Below, piece by piece: positions 9,896 through 21,300 of a stretch of 27,081 nucleotides of DNA (within the stretch, counting starts at the first letter, position 1; every line of letters starts with the position of its first letter). The DNA is from Rhizoclosmatium globosum (Eukaryota; Chytridiomycota; Chytridiomycetes; Chytridiales; Chytriomycetaceae), in the NCBI GenBank assembly GCA_002104985.1, contig MCGO01000360.1, forward strand, positions 1 through 27,081, written 5' to 3'. The notes beneath the pieces are model-generated. The model had not been told where the DNA came from and searched no databases. It saw only the letters and a program-made list of their open reading frames with translations. A program made the translations under genes and the position numbers.

Positions 9896-10747
9896 CTAAT
9901 ATATTGAGCAAACAATAATAAACTGAGAATGTTCATCCCAAAAACCAACAAATCCACCAGGCTCCTTTTCCCTTCTCCTTTCATCGGCTCGACGATTTTG
10001 AAACCAATACCGAACATGTTTTAACTCTGCACCAATCTGCTGAGACAGCTTGATGAGAGTCTTGGTATCCGGCGTATCATTCTCCTTAAACACAGCCGCC
10101 AGCACATCTTTTTGTTTGAGACTCAAGTGCATCCGCTTGCGAGACTTTGTGGCTCTGTCATGAATCGCATCCTGCGGATGTGCTGGATTCATAATCATCT
10201 TGTTCCTTGTAGGCCCTTAGTTGTATCGAGAAGAAGAGGAGTGGATAAGGCAGAGGAGGAGAAGAAGTCTGGGGTGGCGAGGAAGTCAAGGGGTTGACGG
10301 TTTTCACCTTTATTCACCTGATGGTGCAATAAAGGTGAAAATGAGAAAACTCATCAAGGCTGGGGGCTGTAGCGCTCAGCAAGTCGTCCAACTCAAATAA
10401 AGCGTCTGTAGAAGAGTTGCAGAATGGGTAGGAGCAGACTGATGATGGGACAGGTTGAAGGAGGGGATGGCTAATTGGTTTGAGTCCTTCCGGTGCTGAT
10501 AGAACCGTGGAAGGGCCACCGAACCGTTCCTTCAGGATATCCTGAACAACGTCCCCAGGAAGAAAGACGTTTATCGGTTTGCCGTTGTTGCTTGAATGAG
10601 CACAGTTGGAACGATGCCGATACTACCATTGATAAGAGTGTTACTGTCTTGTTCTTGTTGGCAATAGCCGCAGAATCCAAGCATATCCAGCTCATTCGTG
10701 CTTTGCAGGATCTGCATAAACAGTGGATCGTTGTCGAACAGGGTCAT
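9896..10747 (-). CDS. Homeodomain protein (frame breaks)
   Basis: A putative DNA-binding transcription factor. The C-terminal part holds a homeodomain: a basic start KSRKRMHLSLKQKDVL, helix 1/2 region AAVFKENDTPDTKTLIKLSQ, and recognition helix HVRYWFQNRRADERRREKE with the invariant W-F-N-R residues. Upstream, the ATG at 10745-10747 gives MTLFDNDPLFMQILQ, followed in another frame by GKPINVFLPGDVVQDILKE, then a Pro/Ser-rich stretch and FELDDLLSATAPSLDEF, an acidic-hydrophobic segment that could be an activation region. Breaks lie near 10600-10615 and 10195-10205, with a possible intron or break around 10270-10320 beside a hairpin. The product is roughly 270 residues with the homeodomain near the end. 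It is divergent from the Ran1-like kinase and ends 80 bp from ureF. The mating or developmental role of such factors elsewhere in fungi cannot be assigned here. Confidence 0.72.
10301..10341. repeat. Near-perfect inverted repeat (hairpin)
   Basis: The left arm TTTTCACCTTTATTCACC (10301-10318) pairs with the right arm GGTGCAATAAAGGTGAAAA (10323-10341), with a four-base loop TGAT and one bulged base. It lies inside the homeodomain gene beside a possible splice donor (GTGAAT on the minus strand). Confidence 0.75.
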
Positions 10748-11174
10748 TTTTGGAGTAGTTTTTCCAAGCCTCACTCAAGTCACAAAAAGCGATCACCTTC
10801 CTCTTTTTGACTACTGGTGTTCTTTTTTCTACATCGAAATCGTTTTGATCATAAATGCTCGACAAGTGTGTGCTTCTGTTAACTCTGATTCATGATTGAA
10901 AAACAGTTCAAGGCTTATTTTGAACATTGTTGTAGCATTAATTAAATGCGTTCTGATTGAAAGCGTGCAGAGAACCCAGACATCTGAAACAGTATGGGTT
11001 CATTGCAGGGGTCGTGTTTCGAATTGGGAAAAACTCATCACCCTTCCTCATCTGCAAACCTGCTGCAGCGTCCCCACCACCACCACCAAGAAAGAAGCAA
11101 CGCGGCAACAGACGCACACAGAACACATTAGATCAAACGCACTTGAGCAAGACACACCACCCACAGCAGCAGCA
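10748..11174. promoter_or_regulatory. Divergent promoter region, homeodomain gene / Ran1-like kinase
   Basis: This 427-bp interval separates two divergent starts. The part beside the kinase start is rich in CAC/CAG/CCA runs (11070-11175), and the part beside the homeodomain gene is AT-richer. I see no gene or RNA in it and no motif I can name with confidence. Confidence 0.35.
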
Positions 11175-14174
11175 ATGGTAAGGCCCTCCCTAGTCGATAA
11201 ACACCAACCAACCACCAACCAAACAAACCAAACAAAAGGAGGAATGCGATCCCGCCGAGATCATTGGCACCGTCCTCGTTGACGCCGCCGGCCGCCACGC
11301 CGTCCGCATCGTGTCCGTGATTGGCACGGGCTCGTTCGCGCACGTTTACCTCGCCGAGACGGTGCCGCTGTCCGATGAGTCACTCGCTTCAACGTCAACT
11401 GCAAATTCGAATCAACCAATTCAAGGCGGCGAAAAGCGCGCGGTGAAGCGGCTGTTCAAGGCCGGCCTCGACGAGCGCCAACTGCTTCTTCAGCGCCAGG
11501 AAGCAGAGGTCATGAAGCTCATGGCTCCACATCCGAACATCATTCAACTGCTGGCGACTGTCGAGGATGCGGAGTGTCTGTATCTGATCATGGAGTACTG
11601 CGAACTGGGTGCGTATTAGCAATCTGCCCTAGACGTCGCATCACCACCCTCCCTTCGCCACAGCGTCAATGCATGGAGCATACACACAGACAATCAATCA
11701 ACTCTATTGCTGAGACTGCCATCAACTATCCATCAACCTCAGCTCACCCCTGAAAATTTTACATCCGTGGCTAACATGAAACCCGTTTCCCCCCCTGAAA
11801 CAGATTTGTACGAAGCAATCACTCAGCAAGGCGGATTCCCTGAAGATGTCGTGAAAGAAGTATTTGTGCAAGTCGCAGATGCTGTTCTTCATTGCCACAA
11901 CTCTGGTTTCTATCACAGAGACTTGAAACCTGAAAACTGTCTCATATCAACGGCAAACTATAAAGTTAAACTCGCGGATTTTGGACTCACAACAACGGAT
12001 GAATGGTCAACGGAGCTTGGATGCGGAAGTGTCAGATACATGGCTCCTGAATGTTTTGAATTGACGCACAACACACCGAGGGTCTGCAACCTGGCCAACC
12101 TGTCCCACCTCCAGCGAAATCGTTACCCGTCGCACCTGGAGTTTTGAATGGAGGATATTCACCTGCAGCGAACGATGTATGGGCCCTGGGAGTCATTCTG
12201 CTCAACTTGCTGTTTGGAAAGAATCCTTGGTTCGAAGCGCACATGACGGATGCAATCTTCTCTGCCTTTGCCAGTACGTATCATCTTCATTCTCGTTTCC
12301 CTACAGCGAAAGGCTCAAACTAACTCTTTTTGTTGTTCTACCACTTTCAGTCTCAAACCACAACATTCTCCGTCAACAATTCAACCTCACTCTCCAATTC
12401 GACGCAATCCTCCGCCGTGTCTTTGAACTCGACCCACGAAGGCGTTGTTCCGTCACCGACCTCAAAATCCTCGTTGAAGGATGTACACAGTTTGTTGAAA
12501 CAGATCCCACAGCCATCAGCTCCTCAACAGTTCCAACACCATCCATCCAACAATCCCGTCTCAACGTCATGGAAACAACAGCTCTATTCTTGCTGGTCCT
12601 GGTTACATTGTGAAACCAGGCGACAGTCTTCCTGCCGTATTTACCCAACCTGCAGCTTCTATTACTTCAGGTCCACCTGTCATGACCCATGATGCTACAC
12701 CCATCACGGCAGTCAGAAAGGGGCTTCGCACAACACCCACTTTTGCGTCACTCAAAGCTGTTGCTGCGAACGGTGAATCTATTAGTGAAGCTGCGGCGGC
12801 TAGAGTTCCTGGAGATGTCGAGTTGTCGCCAATGTCTGCTGAACTGGACACTATGGAAGTCGAGAGTTCGGCGTGTCAACGGCTTCGACGGCTGCAGTGA
12901 CTGCTACTGCTGCGGATGACGGGGAAGGTGTCTTCCCTGTTGTTGATGTGGAAGCGCATGAGTGGAAGTCATGGTGGATGAAGAGCATGTCGTGTTGGTT
13001 CTTTGGAAGTATCTGCAACGGCTTTGGATGACTCGACTGATGTTGCTGTTGTACCTGCCGATGAAGTAGATTTGATTGATGATGGCGAAGAAGTTGTAGA
13101 ATCTGAACCTGAGATATCGAAGATGATCATGTGGTAGAAAATGTAGAAGAGATGCGTAAGTTGATGCAGGAGGATCATGTAGAGAAGATGATGATGCTGG
13201 AAGGGCGGAGCTGTGGAGGATGAGGAAGATGATGAATCTGTTGTGGTTCGACCTGTTGGCGAAGGATCTCTGCTAGCGACTGTTTCAAGTTTGGCAAGAA
13301 CCACAGTTACGGCTTATACTGGAACAGTGGAAGAACTGGAGCAAACATCGAAGAAGCCGTGTTGGCTGTGGAAGACTCTGTTATTGTCACTGACATAACT
13401 CTGTTACTCCTGTCGCGGCTGTTGCTCCAACTGAACTTCCTCTGTCGGATTCCTCTGTACCTGCGGAAGTTTTCCATCCGTGATCACACCTCCCGCTCTA
13501 GCTGAAGAAACCACATCTGAAGCCCCTGTTCCTACCTCACCAACCACTGTGCAACCCATTATCCAACCTCCACCAATGGAACGCCACGAATCCAACCCAT
13601 ACATTCCTCCACCACGTACAAGTCTCGTAATCGATCCATCAACAACCACCGCTCCACCTCTCTCACCGCAACAACCATCACGCGACCGACGAAGCTCAAG
13701 TCCACTCAAATGGTTCGCCCCCTTCATATCCCGAGACTCTGCCCGCGTCGACCAACCGTCCACGCCTCAACGACCCCTGGCTCCCCAGCACAACGAGGAA
13801 AAGTCGGACTTTTGTATGCGGAAGCGTGGCTCGAAACTACACCTCATGCGAAACGGGGAGGAGCAGCAGTGGGATGACGGAGCCTCTGCAGGCGGTCGAT
13901 CGACTGCGTCAGCGAATTCAACGCCGTTTGGGGGTTACTGCGGAAGCGGCGATCTACAATCAGGAACGTGTCTGGAGGAACGGTTTCGACTGCTGTAATA
14001 GTCTTGACGAATCTGCTGATCGCTGCCGATTGAGGAGGCTGTGGGAGTGAGACGAGTGGGAAAAAGTTGGGACAGAAACGGAGTACATTGTCAATGAAGG
14101 AGTTTTCGAGTGGGTTGAAGGGAGCTCTTGGTTTGGGCAAAAGAAGGTCAGGCGTATTGGAAAGAAATCAGTAA
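11175..14174 (+). CDS. Ran1/Pat1-like serine/threonine kinase with long C-terminal tail
   Basis: Exons: 11175-11177 (only the ATG), 11239-11608, 11804-12273 and 12351-14174, with GT-AG introns of 61, 195 and 77 nt. Kinase elements in order: Gly loop GTGSFAHVYLAE, ATP-binding Lys in RAVKRLFK, hinge YLIMEYCELD, catalytic loop YHRDLKPENCLI, Mg-binding ADFGLTTTDEWS, activation loop GCGSVRYMAPECF, DVWALGVILLNLLFGKNPW, and the closing FELDPRRRCSV. The GCGS-YMAPEC segment is typical of the fungal Ran1/Ksp1/Sks1 group, linked elsewhere to nutrient, meiosis or filament control. The remaining half is disordered and acidic then Pro/Ser-rich, ending ...SGVLERNQ and TAA at 14172-14174. Single-base breaks lie near 12080, 12570, 12880, 12985, 13125, 13215 and 13360, with one or two more between 13800 and 14060. 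About 890 residues. Confidence 0.82.
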
Positions 14175-14525
14175 CATCAGTAACACACTTCCTTTCCCAT
14201 TCTTATTCTATTATTTTTTTGTTGTTCCCGTCACCTACTCCCCTGCCTTCCATGCCCGAGTATTTCAGTTTCAATAATGGACATCTTAAATATTATTATC
14301 AACTGGGCGTGCTTCCTTTTTCTTTGTTTTTTCCTTCTTGTCTTTTCCTTCATTGTTAATAAAAGGTTTCTTATTCACTTAAAAATACTACAAGGTAACA
14401 ACTATATAACTAAAATGCTAATAACACTCCACGCGATTCCAAATATTACATAAAAAAGAATAAGTCAAATAAATTAGTACAAAGAATATACATTGTCCCA
14501 GTCGTCATCTCATAGTCTTACACCT
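14175..14525. other. Convergent intergenic region
   Basis: About 350 bp of AT-rich DNA between the 3' ends of the Ran1-like kinase (+) and the 835-aa protein (-). It contains T-runs and an AATAAA-like sequence near 14357, as expected for 3' ends. I see no gene, RNA or notable repeat. Confidence 0.4.
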
Positions 14526-17176
14526 CTACAATAGCCAATCATCACACAACAAATTTATCCGTGTATTATCTGCAATAGGTCCTTCAGCCACAGCCGCCAC
14601 AGCTGGTGGATTCACCCCTTCCATCACCCTATCAATGTCCATCGAAAAATCAAACAAACTATCAAACATCATGTCAGTGTTCACTGCCTTTCCAGGTGAC
14701 GAAGGCAGTGGAACATGAGTCGCAGGGCCTTCCTCAAATACATCAGCCATCAACTGATCCACATCATTTAGAGTCGTTGGACCCGACTGGGCGGTTGATT
14801 GTTGAGACTGCTGATGTTGCTGAATCATACTAGAGAGGCACGATACAGGAGTGGGGATCCGTGTGGGAGGGATTGGAATGGGAGAAACTGTCATTGGTGG
14901 CGCTGCGGCAGAGACTGCTGTTGAAGTCGGAGTGACGAGAGACGGAGTCTTTGCTCGAACGTTACGGGTTGTTGTATCAGAAAGACGGACAACTGAGCCA
15001 ACAGGAAGACCTGTGGAAGCAGTTGTCACCGTGTTTCTTCCTCCGTTACTTCTCCCGCGAACTGATAACTCTTGCGGTTGTAAGCGGGATGCGGGGCGAG
15101 TGGCTGGAGTTCGACTTGTTGTTGAGTGAATGCTAGAACCGAATGCGGTTTTAGTGACAGATGCTGAAGGAGGGCGGGAGGAAGCTGTCATCAGGGGTCG
15201 TGTACGAGGAAGAGTTGTTGGAATATTTGTACTTCGCGGTGTGGATGGTGGGGGATGTAGCTTTGGAGCATTGACTTTTGCTGTTGTTGTTGGTGGTCGA
15301 GAAGTGCGAGTTGAGGGGACTGAGCCCTTCTTGAGAGCCATATCGGAAGTTTTGTCTGTTGGCGCAGGTTGAGGAAGATTTGACGAAGTAGAGTGATATT
15401 GACGTTTGCGGCTTTGTGGCTTGTTTGCAAGTAGGTCGGATGCATTACTCATTGTCGAACAGCTTGTAGCAAGCGATGAGACAGAAGATAGAGATGACGA
15501 GAGTCCAACTTCAGGAAAATTTTTGTCAGGAAGGTTCGGTAGCCACGCCGAGACAAGGCTTTGAGTAAATAGAGGTTGATGTTGAGAAGAAAACACTTGT
15601 GGCCGAAATATAGAGTTCACGTCGCCATTCGACAGTGAATCTACAGGCTGAGACAATACACTTCCATCCAAACTTTCCAAGTCCCAATTCGTCATCATGG
15701 TGTCCAACAAAGAGTCACCACTGAAGAGGTCTGCCGCTGATGCAGCCGTTGCCATAGACTCTGACCCGAATGCATCAGCTAATAGATATGAATTTTGTCG
15801 AGAGATTGAAGGTTCAGATGTAGACGGAAGAAATGAGGAGCTGTATGAATGGGTTCCAGATGGATATTGAACCATTGTCTCTGAGAATGATGTCTGAGAA
15901 AATGGGGAGGTAATATCCATCATAGTGCTATTGAGATATCCCATAAGATCTGTTGGTTGGCCGATAATTTCGATAAAGTCATTGCTATGGGACGGAGTTA
16001 TCGTTGGTTGACTTAGGGGAGCACCGATGCTGGTATTCTCATTGAAAAATCTGTCTAGATCTAAAGCATCAATAGCGGTATAATCCGTCACGGCTTTGTT
16101 GTTGAGGTTTGTTGAAGTGGCAGAGAAAAGTTGGTCAAATGAAGTCAGACCCATCTCAAACATTTTCGCCTCAAAGGAATGAATATAGTTTAGAGAATTA
16201 AAGTCACATTGCGGAGCCGCAGAAAACGATGATGATTGAGTGGTACTAGATGATGCTTTTGGGATTTCTGGATTAGCGGGTGTGGGTACTTTAGTTCGAG
16301 GTTTATATGGTTTTCTAGACTTTGGAGGATCAATATGAGGAGGATTGCGAGTAGATGGATCTGGCATTGTCAAATATAATCCAGTCTTTGTTACAATAGC
16401 AGATGGAGGCGGTCGACTCCACGCCATTGAATCTGGAAGCGGCGGTTTTGGATCCTTCCGAGTTGTTTTAGATGAGGCTGAAGGCTGTGGAGTAGCGCTG
16501 ACAGATTTCGTCGCTGCTAGTTTTGGATGGGGTGGTTTTGACGAGGTTGTTGCTGGTTTTATTGAGGAGGACGGATTTGAAGCTGGGCAGCTCGCTTGAG
16601 GAGTGTTTGCAGCAGATTTCGGTTGTTTTGAAGCCGATGAAGTCTTTGAACGGGACTTTCCAAGCCTGCCAATCACAAAGACACATGGTATTTGGGTTAT
16701 ACATTCAATTCCAACCTGAGAATTGAAGTTAGTGTCCGATAGATATATGCCAAGCAACAAAGAAGTACCATAGTCTTCATTCCATCAGAGTCTGTTTTGA
16801 CTTTCGCCGTCTTTCCACAGTTACACATAATCTGACCATTCATTGACAGAATTTCCACATATCCAATAAATTCGTCACGCGGGCTTCCCTTCATGACGCG
16901 AGTCATTCGAACAACGTCTTCACCTTGAGAGGCTGAGGGTAAGTAAGGTTGAAATACAGGAATTCAACAAACCATCGATTCTGCGATTCACCAGCGAAGT
17001 GAAACCTGTAAAGACATGCTACTCAGCTTGTATATTCAAAAGAGGCACGACTCACCGGCGCTTCCAAGAGCCGACACCTTCACAATGTCATCGTTGGGGT
17101 TGCCCAGCAGCTGTTTCTCGGCGGGCACAGGCACGACGGGGCACAGGTCCATTTGCAAAGAGGGTTCGTTGCTCAT
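14526..17176 (-). CDS. 835-aa candidate transcriptional regulator, unrecognised family, intact
   Basis: Exons on the minus strand: 17176-17056, 17005-16973, 16932-16769 and 16715-14526, with introns of 50, 40 and 53 nt, all GT-AG. The joined length of 2,508 nt is 836 codons with no frame break. Residues 1 to about 130 form a compact region (MSNEPSLQMDLCPVVPVP, RMTRVMKGSPRDEFIGYVEI, NGQIMCNCGKTAKVKTDSDG, IECITQIPCVFVIGRL) with several Cys; I do not recognise it. The rest is Ser/Thr/Pro-rich and basic in places, with acidic-hydrophobic islands such as AIDALDLDRFF, DSLLDTMMTNWDLESLDG, VDQLMADVFEEG and MMFDSLFDFSMDIDRVM that look like activation domains. A TTAGGG-type motif abuts the start codon. 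Transcriptional function is inference from composition; a scaffold protein is an alternative. Confidence 0.8.
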
Positions 17177-17178
17177 TG

Positions 17179-17191
17179 TTTAGGGTTAGGG
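17179..17191 (-). promoter_or_regulatory. Telo-box (TTAGGG-type) motif abutting a start codon
   Basis: TTTAGGGTTAGGG on the plus strand, so in gene orientation CCCTAACCCTAAA ends two bases before the ATG of the 835-aa protein. Two tandem TTAGGG units match the vertebrate/fungal-type telomere repeat and telo-box sites bound by Myb-domain TTAGGG-binding factors in other organisms. At this position it may be in the 5' leader. Confidence 0.6.
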
Positions 17192-17462
17192 TATTTGACT
17201 TATTTGCGAGATAGTTGGTTTGAAGGGTGGAAGTTGACGAGGACGTTGCTTTGACAGCTGGGCCAAGCACTCGATTCGTTGGGACGCGCGCTCGTCGGAC
17301 GCGTTGATTGGCTCGGAAGAAGATTGGAGATTTCGGCAGGATTCGGGTGGCGGCGGAGGCGGTGGCGGCGGTGGTTGGGCTCTCGGACGAAGTCGTCGTT
17401 GGTTTGAACAGACAATTCTGAAACACCAAAAACAAACTTGAAACCAATTCGTGGTAAATTGT

Positions 17463-18278
17463 TTACTGTTCCTTCTTCTCTTTCTCTTTCTTCTCTAGTG
17501 CTTTGACAAGCTTCCATGCACGGTCGTACATTTCTTGTGTGATCTTGTTGCTCTTGGAAGTACCATCACCCTTGTCACTCTTCACCTTCTTCTTCTTCTT
17601 TTTCTTCTCCTCCTTCTCATTACCAGCATCCTTCTTTTCTTCAGTCTCAGCTTTAGCTGCAGGCTTCTCTCCCTCCTCTTCATCCTCGTTCGCGTCGTCT
17701 GTTTTGGTTGCAGTGACTCCCTTCACAATAACTTCCTTCATTTCCGCAAGTGTTACCGTCCGAGCGTTCCCCTCAGGTAAATCCTTGCAATATTTGAGTG
17801 CAATTTTGAAGTTATCGTCCGATATGTTCCAAGTATCGAGCAAATGCCTGGTCAAAGAATAAGTAAGTTATTCTGTAGAGTTAATCACAAACCTGAGGAT
17901 CCACAGCTGTCGCGATTTCTGAAACTTCCAAGCAGTTCGATCTGTAGACCATTGTTGCAGATATTGAGCCGCCTGTTCTCTTGGTGTTGGAAGTTTCTCT
18001 GGACCACCACTTGCGATGCGTTCTTCCTTCAACTTTGCCTCTAACTTTAGCCGTTCTTCCTTCTTCTTCATCTTCTTTGCGGCTCCCTTGTTCTTCCGCT
18101 TCTTTTTTGGAGCCTTGGCTGATGGGTCCGCTCCAGCATCGGATGCTACTGCAGGGACAGTTTCCTTCACTTCTGCTGGCTGGCTGTCGTCTTCATCGGT
18201 TGTGAACTTGATCTTCTTGTTCACTGGCGCTTCTTCAACTGCTTCGCGTTTCTTGCCGACTTTGACTCCGCTTTTCAT
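17463..18278 (-). CDS. WKF-domain protein (C7orf50-like)
   Basis: Two exons, 18278-17893 and 17847-17463, with a 45-nt GT-AG intron; the joined 771 nt is 257 codons, uninterrupted. The N-terminal half is Lys/Glu/Ala-rich with basic clusters (KKKRKNKGAAKKMKKK) likely to act as nuclear or nucleolar localisation signals. The WKF domain follows: AQYLQQWSTDRTAWKFQKSR, then QLWILRHLLDTWNISDDNF, KIALKYCKDL. The C-terminus is a long Lys/Glu coiled or charged stretch ending KALEKKEKEKKEQ. WKF proteins are widespread eukaryotic proteins reported in the nucleolus, and their biochemical role is not established as far as I know. The gene lies 286 bp upstream of the 835-aa gene on the same strand and 104 bp downstream of the large disordered-protein gene. 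Confidence 0.87.
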
Positions 18279-18382
18279 GGTTGAAGGACTTGGTTGGAAG
18301 AGGTTTATGAAAAGAAAAAAGAAAGAAGGATGATAAAGTCAACTTAAAACAATTCAATATATTGTCTCACAAAATACATTTA

Positions 18383-21300
18383 TTATCCAAAGAGTTCGTC
18401 CGCTAGACGCGAAAAATCATCTACTTGGGAAGGACGACGTGTGGAAGTTGACGATATATCTACTTCAACATCATTGAACCCGTTCACTTCATTATCATGA
18501 AGGTTAAAAGATGTTGAAATATGAGCATCATCTGAAACTATGCTATTCGTTCGAGTGTGTGTCTTGGGGGTAACAGCACGCGGCGTTTCGTCCAACCTCT
18601 GATCATTTGGCTCGGAAGCTGGTAGCATTTCTTCTACTTGCTCTTGAACCTCTTTTGCTTCCTTTTCAATGTTCGTGGACTCATTTGGTTGAGTGTTGAT
18701 ATTCTCCTCATCCGAATTCATTGGAATGTAAATCGGTTCGGTGAACTTTGGACTGAAGACTTGGTTTTCATGTACCTCAAACTCGTGTTCCAGGGGTTCG
18801 GCATCGTCTTTCGGCTGGTCAGTTGTTGGGAAATCTTCGACTCTACTTTAGGTTCGACATCACTTCTCTCCTGGTAATTTGTTGGGAGACCTTCGGACTC
18901 AACTTCAACGTTCGATTCTTCAACATGCGTCAGTGTCTCGGGTATTGTTGGAGTTAACATATCGGGAATTTGGCCTGAATTTTTCACCGTTGCTATAGCT
19001 TGCTTTGTTTCCGATGATTTGGTCTCAGAACGTGTTGTTTTTTCCTTTGTTTTGGTTTCCATTGACTTCTTGTCATCTCCCGTAAGATGAATGGTGTATA
19101 CAACTTTGCTATTCCGCTCAGGTTGATCGCGTTTCTCTTCTTTGGCTTTGATTTCAGCAACCCTCTTGGTCACTGTTTTCTTTGGGTTGACTATAATCGC
19201 CGCTTTAGGAGAAACACCTCTGTCCAACGCTTTTATGACCTTTTCCACTCTTGGAGCTCTATCAGTGTCAATTTCTTCCTTCAAAGATTTGACCAAGCGC
19301 TTCAATGCAGTGACTTCCAAATTCTCCGAGAACTTCACAGCTCTAGCATGGTTGATTCTCCATTGTTCTTCTCGTGTTAACGTTACTGAAGCTTGCCTAG
19401 GACTCCTCCGTGTACGATGATGATGGTAAACATTTTCTGCGGCTTTATGAACCGGGAACTCATCCACGTCCGTGTATTCACTGACATCAGTCTCTGATGA
19501 CTGGTATTTTGGTTTAATCTGGATATAGCCATGGCCATCTGCAGCCGGTGCCGGTGCAATCCCTTCCACACCAAATTGTCTGACACGCGCATCCACGATA
19601 GTATTTATCAAGCGATCAATCGTTGCTTCGAGATGTGTAGCGATTTCGATATCTCTGACTGGTGCTTGAATCTCGCCATACTTTTTATGCTTTACCAAGA
19701 GGTAAAAGTTATCCTTCGGCGTAGCGGTTTCAATGCTAGCATCACTAATCCTACTGTATACACGTCTATTATCTTGTAAAATCATTTTCTTTGTTGCAGA
19801 TTTCGCCAAAGATGCAGTTCGGAGAGCTTCCTTGTAGTCACCCATTTTAAGCCAATATTGGGAGAGTTTTATCAGAGCGTCCACATGCGCTGGGGTTGAT
19901 ACAGATCCATGAGCTTCTTGTAATTTTTTGATTTGGTCTAAATTGGTGTCAGAATTCAAACAATCCTATATTATTAAAAACAAAATCGCGTACCGATTCT
20001 AGCCTGAAGCTCTTTCGAATGGTTTCGAACATTATCTGCAGCTTCAGCGAGAACTTGCGCTTCAACGGCTGGAGGCACTGCTTCAGGCTTGGACTCGGAA
20101 CTCGATACGGTGGAGCCCAAGCAGGTTGCTTCCGTAACGAAATGAATTTGGATGCCTTTGAAGACCAGTTTCCTCGAGATATCTGTCGATTCTTGGCTAT
20201 TCGTACAAAATGTTATTAGCAGTCATCGATACGAATAAATACACCTTCTGCTTTTATCCTCCGTTTGGTTGCCGCAATAAGTGATTCCTCTTGGACGCGC
20301 TTTTTTGGAGCGTTCTTCAAGGGAAGATTTGTAAACGACCGAGTTCCTGGCATTACAATGGGCCATCTCTCGTGTTTCTTTCCTGCTTGATTTAGTTTTG
20401 TTGGATAGTTGATTTTGGACTTGACAGCTTCATATCGTGATCTTCGACCATTGGATAATTTGCCTGCGAACAACGCATCAGAAAATTAATAAGAAATCAA
20501 TACTCACTATTTAAAACTGATTGAGCCTCTCTAGATTTCGCTTTTAAGCGAAAGATTCATCTAATCTCTTTCCGGTGGGAGATGCAAATGGTGGCTTTGG
20601 GCCCGATGCCTTGCAGATAATCTGCCAAAGAATAACAATGAGAAATTTGTGTTAAAATAGGTGCAATTACAACATGTGGGACGTTCGTATGATATGGAGA
20701 CTTGGGACGAGGTGGCGAATATTCGAAACCAATGTTTGAAAGTACAGAATTGGGTCTCCACGCCGGCTTCCCTCGCTCTTTTTCGTTATATTCTTCGTTA
20801 ATTTCTAGCCCCACTTCGTACTGTGGTTCCTGTGGCTCAAATTCGTAATCATATGCAGCGATAGCGGACTCAGTATCGGTGAATGCCTGTTGGGACTCCG
20901 AAACGTGATCCAAACTTTGAGTGTCATCAAAAAAGTGCGTCCAAGTGGCAGAAGTTGGAGGAGTCTGTTCAATGTCCTTTTCAAACGTGTCTGCAGTTTC
21001 GTGCTCCGACTCAACAACGTCTTCTGAGAAATCGTCCTCATACATATCTTCTTCATCATTTTTGGATGTAGAAACAACTTCAAATGAGTCAGGCTCGAAT
21101 ATTTCTTCAGTGTAGTCGTCTGGATCTGCCACTGCAAATGAAACTGATTCAAGCTTTGCAACAAAAGATTCCTTCGCGTGAATCCTTGGTTTAGGTGATT
21201 TTGGTGGAGAATGCTGGGTGGGTTGTGGAGACTTATTGTTCTTGATTCTGGAGGTCTCGTTCAATTGGATCTAAAAATTGAATCTTAAAATCATTATTTG

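Noticed and set aside
14606..16599. Plus-strand open frames opposite the 835-aa gene
   Set aside because: They are shadows of the uninterrupted minus-strand coding sequence, whose exons join exactly in phase.
17200..17517. Possible small gene between the 835-aa gene and the WKF gene (-)
   Set aside because: The open frames are Ser/Thr/Arg-rich with no family signal and overlap the WKF stop and the telo-box promoter; best read as intergenic.
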